From: Anaerolineae bacterium
GTDB lineage: Bacteria; Chloroflexota; Anaerolineae; Promineifilales; Promineifilaceae
Assembly (NCBI GenBank): GCA_020848035.1
Contig: JADLAX010000076.1
Span: forward strand, 1-64,000
Length of the DNA stretch: 64,000 nt
Direction: 5' to 3'
Part shown: piece after piece, positions 44,184 through 52,502 of the stretch
How positions within the stretch are numbered: the first letter of the stretch is position 1
How the letters are laid out: each line of letters starts with the position of its first letter
Notes under the pieces: model-generated
Databases searched by the model: none
Told to the model about the DNA's origin: nothing
The model's input: the letters and a program-made list of their open reading frames with translations, nothing else
Made by a program: the position numbers and the translations under genes

Positions 44184-45041
44184 ATGACACAGATTGTTTC
44201 TTTGGTTTTCTCGGCGTCTCGGCACCGCTGCGTTGGCTTTTTTCAGTGGAGGCGCGGATTGCCCCAGATATTTTTGTCTCTTGTATTCATGATGTTGTTG
44301 GTGGGGTGTGGGGCGGCGGAGGTTACAACGGCCGTTCCCACCCCCACCGCCACTTTTACACCCACCATGACACCACGACCGACCGACACCCCAGCTCCGA
44401 CCCCCACGCCCGCCTGCGCGCCGCGCACGGAAAATCCGCTGCGCTACCTGGCCCTGGGCGACTCCTACACCATTGGCGAAAGCGTGCCCGAAGCGGAACG
44501 CTGGCCCGTGCAGCTGGTTGCCGCCTTGCGTGACCAGGGCGTCAACATCGCCGACCCGGAAATCATCGCCAAAACGGGCTGGACCACTGATGAACTGGCA
44601 GAAGCGATTGTTGCTGCTGACCCGGCTGGCCCGTATGACCTGGTGTCGCTGCTGATTGGGGTGAACAACCAGTATCGCGGGCGCAGCGAGGATGAGTATC
44701 GGGCGCAGTTTGTGGAATTGTTGGAAACGGCCGTCGCCCTGGCCAACAACAATCCCCAGCGCGTCTTTGTCGTCTCCATCCCCGACTGGGGGGTGACGCC
44801 GTTTGGCCAGGGGCGCGACTTTCGCGGCGTCAGCGAAGCCATCGACGCCTTTAACGCCATCAACCGCGAAGAAACCACCAAACGCGGCATCGTTTATATT
44901 GACATAACGCCCATTTCGCGCCAGGTGCCGGACGATCCAGCGCTGATTGCGGGCGATGGGCTGCATCCCTCCGGCGCTATGTACACGCTGTGGGTGGCCG
45001 AGATGCAGCTCACGGTGTGTCATCTGCTGGCACAAGGATAG
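44184..45041 (+). CDS. SGNH/GDSL hydrolase lipoprotein
   Basis: After a hydrophobic segment with lipobox (LSLVFMMLLVGC) and a Thr/Pro linker comes an SGNH hydrolase domain: block I YLALGDSYTIGES (nucleophile Ser), block III IGVNNQYRG and block V AGDGLHPSG (Asp/His). It should cleave an ester or acetyl group outside the cell. The start is unclear: ATG 44184 lies in a cagatgacacagatt repeat, and the frame is open to 44115. Either gives an unusually long N-terminus before the lipobox. Confidence 0.8.
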   Translation: MTQIVSLVFSASRHRCVGFFQWRRGLPQIFLSLVFMMLLVGCGAAEVTTAVPTPTATFTPTMTPRPTDTPAPTPTPACAPRTENPLRYLALGDSYTIGESVPEAERWPVQLVAALRDQGVNIADPEIIAKTGWTTDELAEAIVAADPAGPYDLVSLLIGVNNQYRGRSEDEYRAQFVELLETAVALANNNPQRVFVVSIPDWGVTPFGQGRDFRGVSEAIDAFNAINREETTKRGIVYIDITPISRQVPDDPALIAGDGLHPSGAMYTLWVAEMQLTVCHLLAQG

Positions 45042-45082
45042 ATCTTATGAGCGTTGTGCCACGTCAAAAAGGGAAGAATTTG

Positions 45083-45163
45083 GACACAGATAAACACAGA
45101 TTGGCGCAAGTTGCGCACACAGATAAAAAGTAAATCTGTGTTCATCTGTGAAAATCTGTGTTC
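45083..45163. repeat. Intergenic hairpin of the acacagat family
   Basis: Tandem ACACAGATAA/ACACAGATTG units (45083-45125) face AATCTGTGTTCATCTGTGAAA units to 45163; the stem is imperfect. Confidence 0.65.
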
Positions 45164-45252
45164 CATTTCTTATTTCCGGCAGTGTTTGATTATCAGTTAG
45201 GAAGGACGTCAGGCCAGTAACTGTTGGCCGCTGACCTGGAACAAGAAGAATT

Positions 45253-45966
45253 ATGTTAACTCCACAAGATTTTTTTGCTTTTCAAGATGAGTTTACCGCC
45301 TCACTGTTTGCCGGATGCACCTATGTGTGGGAGGCGATTCCCAAAATTCAAGCGCACGTCGCCCGCCTGGTGGGCAATGAGCAGACGATTTTGGGCACGG
45401 TGATGCCCGGTTCTTATCTGTCTGACCGGCCCATTTTTATTGGCGAGGGGGCGGTGATTGAGCCGTGTGTGTATATCGAAGGTCCGGCCTACATTGCGCC
45501 GGGGGCGACGGTGCGGCACGGTGCGTTTATTCGCGAGAACGTGATTTTGCTGCCGGGGGCGATTTTGGGCCACGCCAGCGAGGCCAAAAACGCCCTCTTT
45601 TTACCCGATGCCCACGCGCCGCACTTTAGCTACGTGGGTGATTCCATTTTGGGCCACCGGGTGAATCTGGGGGCGGGCACCAAGCTGAGTAATTTGGGCA
45701 TTTTGAGCGACAAGGATCCGGTGACGGGGAAACGGCCGTCTATCCAGCTTACCATCGACGACAAAATCTACGACACAGGGCTGGCCAAAATGGGGGCTAT
45801 CCTGGGCGACGATGCGCAAACGGGCTGCAACGCGGTACTTAATCCCGGCACGCTCATCGGGCCGCGCACGCTGGTTTACGCCAATCTCAGCCTGCGCAAG
45901 GGGTATCATGCGGCCGATTCGATCATCAAATTCCGCCAAAACCCCCGGCGTGTAGATCGTAGGTAA
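45253..45966 (+). CDS. Left-handed beta-helix (GlmU-like) acyl/nucleotidyltransferase-type protein
   Basis: The 237-residue protein has the hexapeptide-repeat pattern of the left-handed beta helix (GEGAVIEPCVYIEGPAYIAP, GATVRHGAFIRENV, GHRVNLGAGTKLSN), as in the C-terminal half of GlmU and related sugar-phosphate uridylyl/thymidylyltransferases. No N-terminal nucleotidyltransferase domain is present. It may acetylate a sugar or be a stand-alone subunit. Directly downstream, within 13 bases, starts a small membrane protein. Confidence 0.75.
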   Translation: MLTPQDFFAFQDEFTASLFAGCTYVWEAIPKIQAHVARLVGNEQTILGTVMPGSYLSDRPIFIGEGAVIEPCVYIEGPAYIAPGATVRHGAFIRENVILLPGAILGHASEAKNALFLPDAHAPHFSYVGDSILGHRVNLGAGTKLSNLGILSDKDPVTGKRPSIQLTIDDKIYDTGLAKMGAILGDDAQTGCNAVLNPGTLIGPRTLVYANLSLRKGYHAADSIIKFRQNPRRVDRR

Positions 45967-45978
45967 CAGGAGGAAAAT

Positions 45979-46287
45979 ATGGAAAACATGATCATTGTCT
46001 TTACGCTTTTGGGTAGCGTTTTAATTTTTCTTTTAGGAATCTTGCTGGTAGCTGGACGGCCGATCTTAAAAGTACATGCCACTCTCTCAAAGCGACAGCA
46101 AATATTTTTTGGTATGCACATGATTGCTTTGGGAATTTTTCTTGCTTTCGGAATCGGCGGGATTCATGACTATTTTAATTTAACCTCGAATCAAGAAGCG
46201 GCCGTTTTCGGTGTTCTGCTTGTCATTGCATTCATTCCATTGCTGCTGTTTGCGATAGTAAGGTTTGTAGAAAACGCACGCCAATAA
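45979..46287 (+). CDS. Small membrane protein, hypothetical
   Basis: The 102-residue protein has three hydrophobic helices and no known family. AGGAGGAAA precedes the ATG. It contains AGRPILK, at the place where the next two small proteins have GRPFLA and ERPFLA, so the three may be distant paralogues. Confidence 0.6.
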   Translation: MENMIIVFTLLGSVLIFLLGILLVAGRPILKVHATLSKRQQIFFGMHMIALGIFLAFGIGGIHDYFNLTSNQEAAVFGVLLVIAFIPLLLFAIVRFVENARQ

Positions 46288-46340
46288 CTTACTAAATAAG
46301 CCAAAGAACTTTGAGCGCTTTGGCTTTAACAGGAGAAAGT

Positions 46341-46841
46341 ATGTCTGCGTTCAGCAATGTCAATTTCGGGCTTTTGTTTGCGGCTCTGCCGTTTTGGGTG
46401 GCAGGGTTTGCGCTGGTGCGCCAACCTGAGACGCGTTTGTTGAGCATGCTGCCATTGGCCTGGAATGGGAAACGCACCGTTGGTTTTATTGTGGTTATGT
46501 TTGGTTTGGATCTGTGTGTAAAAGCGTTAAACGATGACATTCTCTTTCCGTTCAGCACCTTCTTTTTGGTGGCGTTCATGATTAGTATGGGGATCATGAC
46601 TGTGTTGGGACGGCCGTTTCTTGCCCATAACCTCATTCCGAAAACCCCCGCTAACAGAATTTGGTTGGGCTTATCAATTATTCTTGCCGGGGTTCTAGGA
46701 TACTTACTTCTCATCTTTTGGATATTCCCAACGCTGCCTTTTGGTTTATCGTCAAAGGATCAAGTGGTAATCATTTTGGCTGCTATTGGATTAGGTATTC
46801 AATTCATTAGAGTGGTTTTTCAATCGTCTAAACCCACGTAG
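46341..46841 (+). CDS. Membrane protein, hypothetical (paralogue of next gene)
   Basis: The 166-residue protein has four or five hydrophobic helices. AGGAGAAAGT precedes the ATG at 46341, so this start is preferred to 46311. VLGRPFLAHNLIPK matches VERPFLATNFIPK of the following protein, and the helices around it are similarly spaced, which suggests tandem duplication. Function unknown. Confidence 0.6.
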   Translation: MSAFSNVNFGLLFAALPFWVAGFALVRQPETRLLSMLPLAWNGKRTVGFIVVMFGLDLCVKALNDDILFPFSTFFLVAFMISMGIMTVLGRPFLAHNLIPKTPANRIWLGLSIILAGVLGYLLLIFWIFPTLPFGLSSKDQVVIILAAIGLGIQFIRVVFQSSKPT

Positions 46842-46850
46842 GATTTTAAA

Positions 46851-47372
46851 ATGGAATTTTGGGACAGCGTATTCAATGTGTTTAACTTTTTATTTGCGCT
46901 ACTTAGCCTGGCGACAATCATTCTCGGTGCGTACATTCTCATTAAAGGACCGATAAAATACCAGCCACCCCCCCTTGTCGAACCCATTGCTGCTCGTCTT
47001 ATGGGCGGGGTGGCTATCATTGGTGGTTTAGAAATGCTGTTCAGGAATGCTAATTTTCTGTTTACCGGCAAACTTTTTGGTATGGACTATCTAGCTACTG
47101 CAAGTGCCTTTCTTCTATTTTTTACGGTCATGGGCATTGCGATTATTGTGGAACGGCCGTTCCTCGCCACAAACTTCATCCCCAAAATAATCTCCAGACG
47201 GCTGCTTTTGGGTGCATTGTTTATCGTTTTTGGCTTTTTACTGTTTTTTAAACTTTCGGAAGATTATTGGCCTGTCCCAGAAACTATGCAGGACCTAATC
47301 TTTTGGGCAATCTTTTTCCTATTGATTTCCTCACCTGTGTTTATGTCGCGGCTTCGCAAACAGGCAAACTAA
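46851..47372 (+). CDS. Membrane protein, hypothetical
   Basis: The 173-residue protein has four or five helices and the RPFLATNFIPK loop. It starts nine bases after its neighbour and ends 53 bases before the fdrA-like gene. I do not recognise a family. Confidence 0.6.
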   Translation: MEFWDSVFNVFNFLFALLSLATIILGAYILIKGPIKYQPPPLVEPIAARLMGGVAIIGGLEMLFRNANFLFTGKLFGMDYLATASAFLLFFTVMGIAIIVERPFLATNFIPKIISRRLLLGALFIVFGFLLFFKLSEDYWPVPETMQDLIFWAIFFLLISSPVFMSRLRKQAN

Positions 47373-47425
47373 CTTTGTAACTTTTTCCTCTTTGCGGCTT
47401 TGCGTTAAAAAATTGGAGAACACAT

Positions 47426-49099
47426 ATGACCATCATGAAAAGTGAAGTTAGGCAGGGTGCCTACTATGATTCCGTGGTGCTGATGCAGCTGCAAAAGGCG
47501 CTGGCGGAGCTGCCGGGCGTGGCCGACGCCGGGGTGGTGATGGCCACCGACGCCAACAAGGAGCTGCTGGCCGCAGGCGATTTGCTGCCCGCCGACGTGA
47601 GCGCCAAAGCGGATGATTTGCTGATCGTGGTGAAGGGGGAGACGGAAACGGCCGTTACCGACGCCATGTCCCAGGTTGACCAACTCCTCACCCGCCGCAA
47701 GGCTGCCAGCAGCAGCGAATACCGCCCCCACAGCCTGGCCGCTGCCACCAAACTGCTGCCCGAAGCAGAGTGGGTGCTCATCTCCGTGCCGGGTCGTTAT
47801 GCCGCAGGCGTCGCCGAAGAGGCGCTGGATTTGGGCAAGCACGTCTTCCTCTACAGCGACAACGTGCCCCTGGCCGACGAGGTGCGCCTGAAGCAAAAGG
47901 CGCGGGCCAAAGGGCTGCTGCTCATGGGGCCAGACTGCGGCACGGCGATTGTCAACGGCGTGGGGCTGGGTTTTGCCAACCGGGTGCGGCGCGGCCGTAT
48001 CGGGCTGGTGGCGGCGTCGGGCACGGGGTTGCAGGCGGTCAGCAGCGAGATTCACAATTTGGGCAGCGGCCTGTCGCAGGCCATTGGCACCGGCGGGCGG
48101 GATTTGAAGGCTGAGGTTGGCGCGATCACCGCTTTGCAGGCGGTGCAGCTGCTGGGGCAGGATCGGGCCACGCGGGTCATTGTGCTGGTTTCCAAGCCGC
48201 CGTCGCCCCAGGTGGCCACCCGGCTTTTGCGGGCGGCGCAGGCCACGGGCAAGCAAATCGTGGTTAACTTCATCGGCTTCCCGCCGCCGGGGCACAAGGT
48301 GGGCGACATTCATTTTGCCACCAGCCTGGTAGAAACGGCCGAAATCGCCGTTCAGCTGGCCACGACGGTGCAAACCTCGCTGCTTTCGCCGCAGCGGCAG
48401 CCTGTCGCTGGCTACGTGCGCGGCCTTTTTTCTGGCGGGACGCTGGCGTATGAGACGGTTTTGGGGTTAACGGCCGTTCTCGACCAGCTCTACACCAACA
48501 TCCCCATCCGCCCCGAGCAAAAGCTAGACGATCTTACCCGCAGCCAGGGCCACACCATTATTGACATGGGCGAAGATGAGTTCACCCAGGGCCGTCTGCA
48601 CCCGATGATGGACAACGATTTGCGCTTGCGGCGGCTGCGCCAGGAAACGGCCGATCCCGAGGTTGGCTTCATTTTGCTGGACGTGGTGCTGGGCGAAGGG
48701 GCGCATCCCAACCCGGCAGGTGAACTCAGCCCGGCCATCGCCGAGGCGGTGCAGGCGGGCAAAAAAGTGGTGGCTATTGTGGTGGGTACGGATGAGGACC
48801 CGCAAGATTTAATCGGCCAGATTGAGCAGCTGGCCGCGGCCGGTGCGACCGTTTTTTCCAGCACCAACGAGGCGGTGGATTACATTTTCAACCGGCTGCC
48901 TGCGCCAGAAAGCAGCACCGCGCCAGTCTCGCCCGCCGCATTTAGCGGCACGCTGACGGCGATTAATGTGGGGGTTGAATCGTTTTACGAGAGCATTGTG
49001 GGGCAGGGGGGAACGGCCGTACAGGTCGAGTGGCGTCCCCCGGCTGGCGGCAACGAAAAGCTGATGGCGATTTTGGCAAAAATGAAGCAAAAGGATTGA
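47426..49099 (+). CDS. fdrA: FdrA / oxamate carbamoyltransferase subunit AllF-like
   Basis: The 557-residue protein is of the FdrA family, built like succinyl-CoA synthetase alpha and beta parts without the ATP-grasp. Typical segments are RQGAYYDSVVLMQLQKAL, LMGPDCGTAIVNGVGLGFAN, VAASGTGLQAVSSEI and FSGGTLAYE. In E. coli FdrA (AllF) works with YlbE (AllG) and YlbF (AllH) as oxamate carbamoyltransferase in anaerobic allantoin use. The AllG-type partner is encoded at 49991, after a toxin-antitoxin pair; no AllH is seen in this window. Confidence 0.85.
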   Translation: MTIMKSEVRQGAYYDSVVLMQLQKALAELPGVADAGVVMATDANKELLAAGDLLPADVSAKADDLLIVVKGETETAVTDAMSQVDQLLTRRKAASSSEYRPHSLAAATKLLPEAEWVLISVPGRYAAGVAEEALDLGKHVFLYSDNVPLADEVRLKQKARAKGLLLMGPDCGTAIVNGVGLGFANRVRRGRIGLVAASGTGLQAVSSEIHNLGSGLSQAIGTGGRDLKAEVGAITALQAVQLLGQDRATRVIVLVSKPPSPQVATRLLRAAQATGKQIVVNFIGFPPPGHKVGDIHFATSLVETAEIAVQLATTVQTSLLSPQRQPVAGYVRGLFSGGTLAYETVLGLTAVLDQLYTNIPIRPEQKLDDLTRSQGHTIIDMGEDEFTQGRLHPMMDNDLRLRRLRQETADPEVGFILLDVVLGEGAHPNPAGELSPAIAEAVQAGKKVVAIVVGTDEDPQDLIGQIEQLAAAGATVFSSTNEAVDYIFNRLPAPESSTAPVSPAAFSGTLTAINVGVESFYESIVGQGGTAVQVEWRPPAGGNEKLMAILAKMKQKD

Positions 49100-49155
49100 C
49101 AACACCGCTGCCTGGCTGCATAATGGTTCCAAAATGGATGCAAATTGGAGGAATT

Positions 49156-49506
49156 ATGGCAACTGTGACGCTCAAAAATGTACCGGATGAACTATATGAA
49201 AAAATAAAAACCTCTGCGGCCGTCAACCGGCGCAGCGTCAATCAAGAGGTGATTTTCTTGATTGAACAAGCGTTAGCTGCCAATGCAGCAGGGACAGAGG
49301 CAACATTGGCCGAGGTGCGCCTTTTGCGTGAAAAACTGGGTATTTATGTTACTGAAGAAGAAGTAACTCAGGCGAAAAATGAAGGACGTTATCGCCCAAC
49401 AAAAGAAGAAATCATGGAAACTGCCAAAAGGTTGCGTGAAAAAACGGCTCACTATCATCTAACCGATGAGGAGCTTAACAAATGGAAAAATGAGGGTAGA
49501 CCGTGA
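49156..49506 (+). CDS. Ribbon-helix-helix antitoxin (VapB/FitA type)
   Basis: The 116-residue protein has an RHH DNA-binding start (MATVTLKNVPDELYEKIKT .. AVNRRSVNQEVIFLIEQAL), followed by a long tail in which a motif occurs twice: EEVTQAKNEGRY and EELNKWKNEGRP. The tail should wrap the toxin. GGAGGAATT precedes the ATG at 49156. It overlaps the toxin start by GTGA (49503-49506). Confidence 0.8.
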   Translation: MATVTLKNVPDELYEKIKTSAAVNRRSVNQEVIFLIEQALAANAAGTEATLAEVRLLREKLGIYVTEEEVTQAKNEGRYRPTKEEIMETAKRLREKTAHYHLTDEELNKWKNEGRP

Positions 49507-49907
49507 TTGTGGTAGACACCAATATTCTTGTTTATTTTCATGTTGAGGGCGACCGTACCCAAGAAGCGTGGCAAGTTTTTCAAAAAGATTCAGAATGGTA
49601 TGCGCCCTATCTCTGGCGAAGCGAGTTTCGCAATACGATGTTTCACTATTTGCGCAGCAATTTGCTGTCCCTTGCTGATGTCGTGGAATTTGCGGAAGCG
49701 GCTGAAAAGTTGATGATGGGGAACGAGCTTCATCTTTTACCGGGCGACATTTTGCCGTTAGCAGTCAGCAGCAGTTGTTCGTCTTATGATTGCGAGTTTG
49801 TGGCGTTGGCCAAGGAGTTGCGCGTGCCGTTGGTAACAGCCGACAAAAAGGTGCTGCGCGAGTTTCCAGAAACGGCCGTTTCGCCCCAACAGTTTGTCAC
49901 GAGTTAA
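49503..49907 (+). CDS. VapC-type PIN-domain toxin
   Basis: The 134-residue protein is a PIN ribonuclease: Asp5 (VVDTNIL), Glu41 (WRSEFRN), Asp96 (SYDCEFVALA) and Asp114 (TADKKV) are the four metal ligands, so it should be active. It starts with GTG. The pair lies between the AllF- and AllG-like genes, on the same strand. Confidence 0.85.
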   Translation: MIVVDTNILVYFHVEGDRTQEAWQVFQKDSEWYAPYLWRSEFRNTMFHYLRSNLLSLADVVEFAEAAEKLMMGNELHLLPGDILPLAVSSSCSSYDCEFVALAKELRVPLVTADKKVLREFPETAVSPQQFVTS

Positions 49908-49990
49908 GATTTTTACAGTTTTCTGCCCATTTACCACTTTTATCTCAGCGTCCTCCGCGTCCTCTGCGGTTTAATTTCAGGAGAAAGCAC

Positions 49991-51241
49991 ATGATTGATA
50001 TAGAAAAAGCAAACGAAACGGCCGTAACCCGCATGATGGAAGCCCGACCCATTCTTAAAACCGTGGCCACCGCCCGCGATGTGATTCCGGGGATGCGCGA
50101 TAATTTGCTGCTGCATGCCGGGCCGCCCATCACCTGGGAACGTGCTTCTGGCCCGATGCGCGGCGCGATTGTCGGGGCGCTCATCTTTGAAGGCAAGGCG
50201 ACCGATTGGGCCAGCGCCGAAAAGCTGGTCACCAGTGGCCAGATCGACCTGGAACCGTGCCACGAACACAGTGCGGTGGGGCCGATGGCGGGCGTTACCT
50301 CCGCTTCGATGAAGGTGTACGTAGTGGAAAACGTCACCCACGGCAACAAGACGTATTCCAACCTGAACGAGGGGTACGGCAAGGTGCTGCGCTACGGCGC
50401 GTACAGCGAGGAGGTGCTGGCCAAGCTGCACTGGATGAACGACACGCTGGGCATCATCCTGGCCGAAGCGCTGGCGCTGAGCGAAGACGGCATCGACATT
50501 CGCGCTCTGCTGGCGGAATCGCTGCACATGGGGGACGAGGGACACAATCGCAACAAGGCGGGCTCGATTTTGTTTACCGCCAGGCTGGCCCCGCTGGTTG
50601 CTAAAACGGGGGCGAGTGATGCGGATAAAGCGGCCGTTCTCCAATTCCTCGGTGATAACGCGCTGAGCGTCCTCAACCCCGTCATGGCGGCGTGCAAGGC
50701 GATGGCCGATGCCGGGCATGGCGTGGCCGGCAGCACCATCATGACCGTGATGGCCCGCAACGGCACCGATTTGGGCATTCGCGTCAGCGGTCTGGGCGAC
50801 CGCTGGTTTACTGGTCCGGTGGGGCAGCCAGACGGCCTCTACTTCTCCGGCTTCAGCGCCGCCGACGCCAGCGGCGACATCGGCGACAGCACCATTACGG
50901 AGACGGCGGGCATTGGCGCATTTGCCATGGCCACCGCTCCGGCCATCGTCACCTTCATCAGCGGCACGCCGGAGATGGCGGTAGAAACAACCATGCGCAT
51001 GTACGAAATCACCGTGGCCGAGCACAAAGCGTTCACCATCCCGGTGCTGGGCTTCCGCGGTACGCCGGTGGGCGTGGATATTCGCAAGGTGGTGGAGTTG
51101 GGCATACGGCCGCAAATCAACACCGGCATTGCCCACAAGGATGCCGGAGTAGGCCAGGTCGGTGCGGGATTGGTTCTGCCTCCCGCCAATGTCTTCGAAG
51201 ATGCGCTGATGGCTTACGCCGAGCAGTATGATTTAATGTAG
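49991..51241 (+). CDS. DUF1116 protein, oxamate carbamoyltransferase subunit AllG (YlbE)-like
   Basis: The 416-residue protein is a full DUF1116 member: ERASGPMRGAIVGALIFEG, EPCHEHSAVGPMAGVTSASM, ESLHMGDEGHNRNKAGSI and FMATAP-like GAFAMATAPAIVTFISGT. In E. coli the homologue YlbE (AllG) acts with FdrA in the carbamoyl transfer between oxalurate, oxamate and carbamoyl phosphate. AGGAGAAAGCAC precedes the ATG at 49991; the open frame upstream overlaps vapC and is not used. A decayed 'cctccgcgtcctctgcggt' repeat lies just before it. Confidence 0.85.
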   Translation: MIDIEKANETAVTRMMEARPILKTVATARDVIPGMRDNLLLHAGPPITWERASGPMRGAIVGALIFEGKATDWASAEKLVTSGQIDLEPCHEHSAVGPMAGVTSASMKVYVVENVTHGNKTYSNLNEGYGKVLRYGAYSEEVLAKLHWMNDTLGIILAEALALSEDGIDIRALLAESLHMGDEGHNRNKAGSILFTARLAPLVAKTGASDADKAAVLQFLGDNALSVLNPVMAACKAMADAGHGVAGSTIMTVMARNGTDLGIRVSGLGDRWFTGPVGQPDGLYFSGFSAADASGDIGDSTITETAGIGAFAMATAPAIVTFISGTPEMAVETTMRMYEITVAEHKAFTIPVLGFRGTPVGVDIRKVVELGIRPQINTGIAHKDAGVGQVGAGLVLPPANVFEDALMAYAEQYDLM

Positions 51242-51264
51242 GATCGCCCACTCAGGTAACCGCG

Positions 51265-52038
51265 ATGGAAAAAGTAAGCGGCAACAATTTTGATAAAGGC
51301 TTTGCCCAATGGCTAGATTACCAGCAAGCGCCGTGGGGCAAGCTGCGTTATCGGGTGGCGCAGGCAAATTTGCGGCAGCACTTGCCGCCGTCTCCGGCAC
51401 GCATCCTGGATTTAGGCGGCGGCAATGGGTTGGATTCGATTCTGCTGGTGAAGCTGGGGTATACGGCCGTTCTCATCGACTTCTCCCTAGAAATGGTAGT
51501 TCAAGGCCAAAAACTGGCTGCGCAAGAGCAAGTTAGCGACCAGATCAGCTTCGAGGTGGGGGATGCCACGCAGTTTGTGGCTGGCGAGCAGTTTGACATA
51601 ATCTTGTGCCATAATTTGTTGCAGTATGTGGGGAATGTAACGGCAGTACTCCAAAATATCCATCAAATGCTGCGACCCGGCGGCATCTTTTCCTTCATCA
51701 TCACCAACCCACACACCGAAACGCTAGCTTACGCCCTCCGCGATTACGATTTGGTGGCTGCCAAAGAAAATCTGAACAAAAGCACCAAATACGTCGAGAC
51801 ATTCGATACTCATATCCAACGGTACACCGATGACGAACTAAAATCCATGCTGCAAAATTGCGGCTTCACGCTGCTGGAACAGTACGGCATCCGCGCCATT
51901 TGCGACTTCATGGCCGACAACGAGCGCAAATTCGACCCGGATTTTTATGAGCAGCTTGAACAGTTGGAAACGGCCGTCAGCAACAAACATCCCTACAAAC
52001 TGTTGGCACGCTTTTACCACTTTGTTTGCCAAAAATAA
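51265..52038 (+). CDS. CmoM-like SAM-dependent methyltransferase
   Basis: The 257-residue protein has the SAM site RILDLGGGNGLDSILLVKLG, LIDFSLEMV, and LLQYVGNVTAVLQNIHQMLRPGG. The overall plan, with GKLRYRVAQANL near the N-terminus and the end GIRAICDFM ... LETAVSNKHPYKLLARFYHF, matches my memory of E. coli CmoM, which methylates 5-carboxymethoxyuridine in tRNA. Orthology is inferred. It starts 23 bases after the AllG-like gene. Confidence 0.7.
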   Translation: MEKVSGNNFDKGFAQWLDYQQAPWGKLRYRVAQANLRQHLPPSPARILDLGGGNGLDSILLVKLGYTAVLIDFSLEMVVQGQKLAAQEQVSDQISFEVGDATQFVAGEQFDIILCHNLLQYVGNVTAVLQNIHQMLRPGGIFSFIITNPHTETLAYALRDYDLVAAKENLNKSTKYVETFDTHIQRYTDDELKSMLQNCGFTLLEQYGIRAICDFMADNERKFDPDFYEQLEQLETAVSNKHPYKLLARFYHFVCQK

Positions 52039-52041
52039 TCC

Positions 52042-52103
52042 AATAGGACGCAGATTTTCCTGATTTCCCTGATCAGGTGAATCAGGAAAATCTGCGTCCT
52101 ATT
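52042..52103. repeat. Intergenic hairpin of the aggacgcagatt family
   Basis: The 23-base arm 52042-52064 (AATAGGACGCAGATTTTCCT..) is inverted exactly at 52081-52103, ending seven bases before the GGAG of the next gene. Confidence 0.85.
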
Positions 52104-52119
52104 CTTGAAGGAGCAGTAT

Positions 52120-52410
52120 ATGAATTACTACGTTCTCGTTTACCACCTAACTGATGATTATTTAGAGCGACGGGGCACTTATCGCGCGGAGCATTTGCAG
52201 CTGGCCAAAGATGCTGAGGCGCGGGGTGAACTGGTGCTGGGTGGCGCTTATAGCGACCCGGCTGATACCGCCCTGCTGGTCTGGCGCGGCGAAGATGCCT
52301 CCGCCGCCGAGAACTTTGTCGCTAACGATCCGTACGTGAAAAACGGCCTGATTGAACGGTGGGAAATACGGCCGTACACCGTCGTCATCGGCACCGCCTT
52401 TGAAAAATAA
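52120..52410 (+). CDS. YciI-family protein
   Basis: The 96-residue protein has the YciI pattern: YYVLVYHLTDDYLERRGTYR, HLQLAKDAEARGELVLGGAY, then AENFVANDPYVKNGLIERWEI. It has a ferredoxin-like fold with the His-Asp pair proposed as active site. GGAG lies upstream of the ATG at 52120. The role in this locus is unknown; some YciI proteins act on small ring-cleavage products. Confidence 0.8.
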   Translation: MNYYVLVYHLTDDYLERRGTYRAEHLQLAKDAEARGELVLGGAYSDPADTALLVWRGEDASAAENFVANDPYVKNGLIERWEIRPYTVVIGTAFEK

Positions 52411-52502
52411 TCCACAGATTACGCAGATTTTTCTTTCTCTATGAAACTCTGTGCCTCCTCTGCGCAACTCTTTGTTCCTTATCTTTTTCCCAGGAGAACG
52501 AA

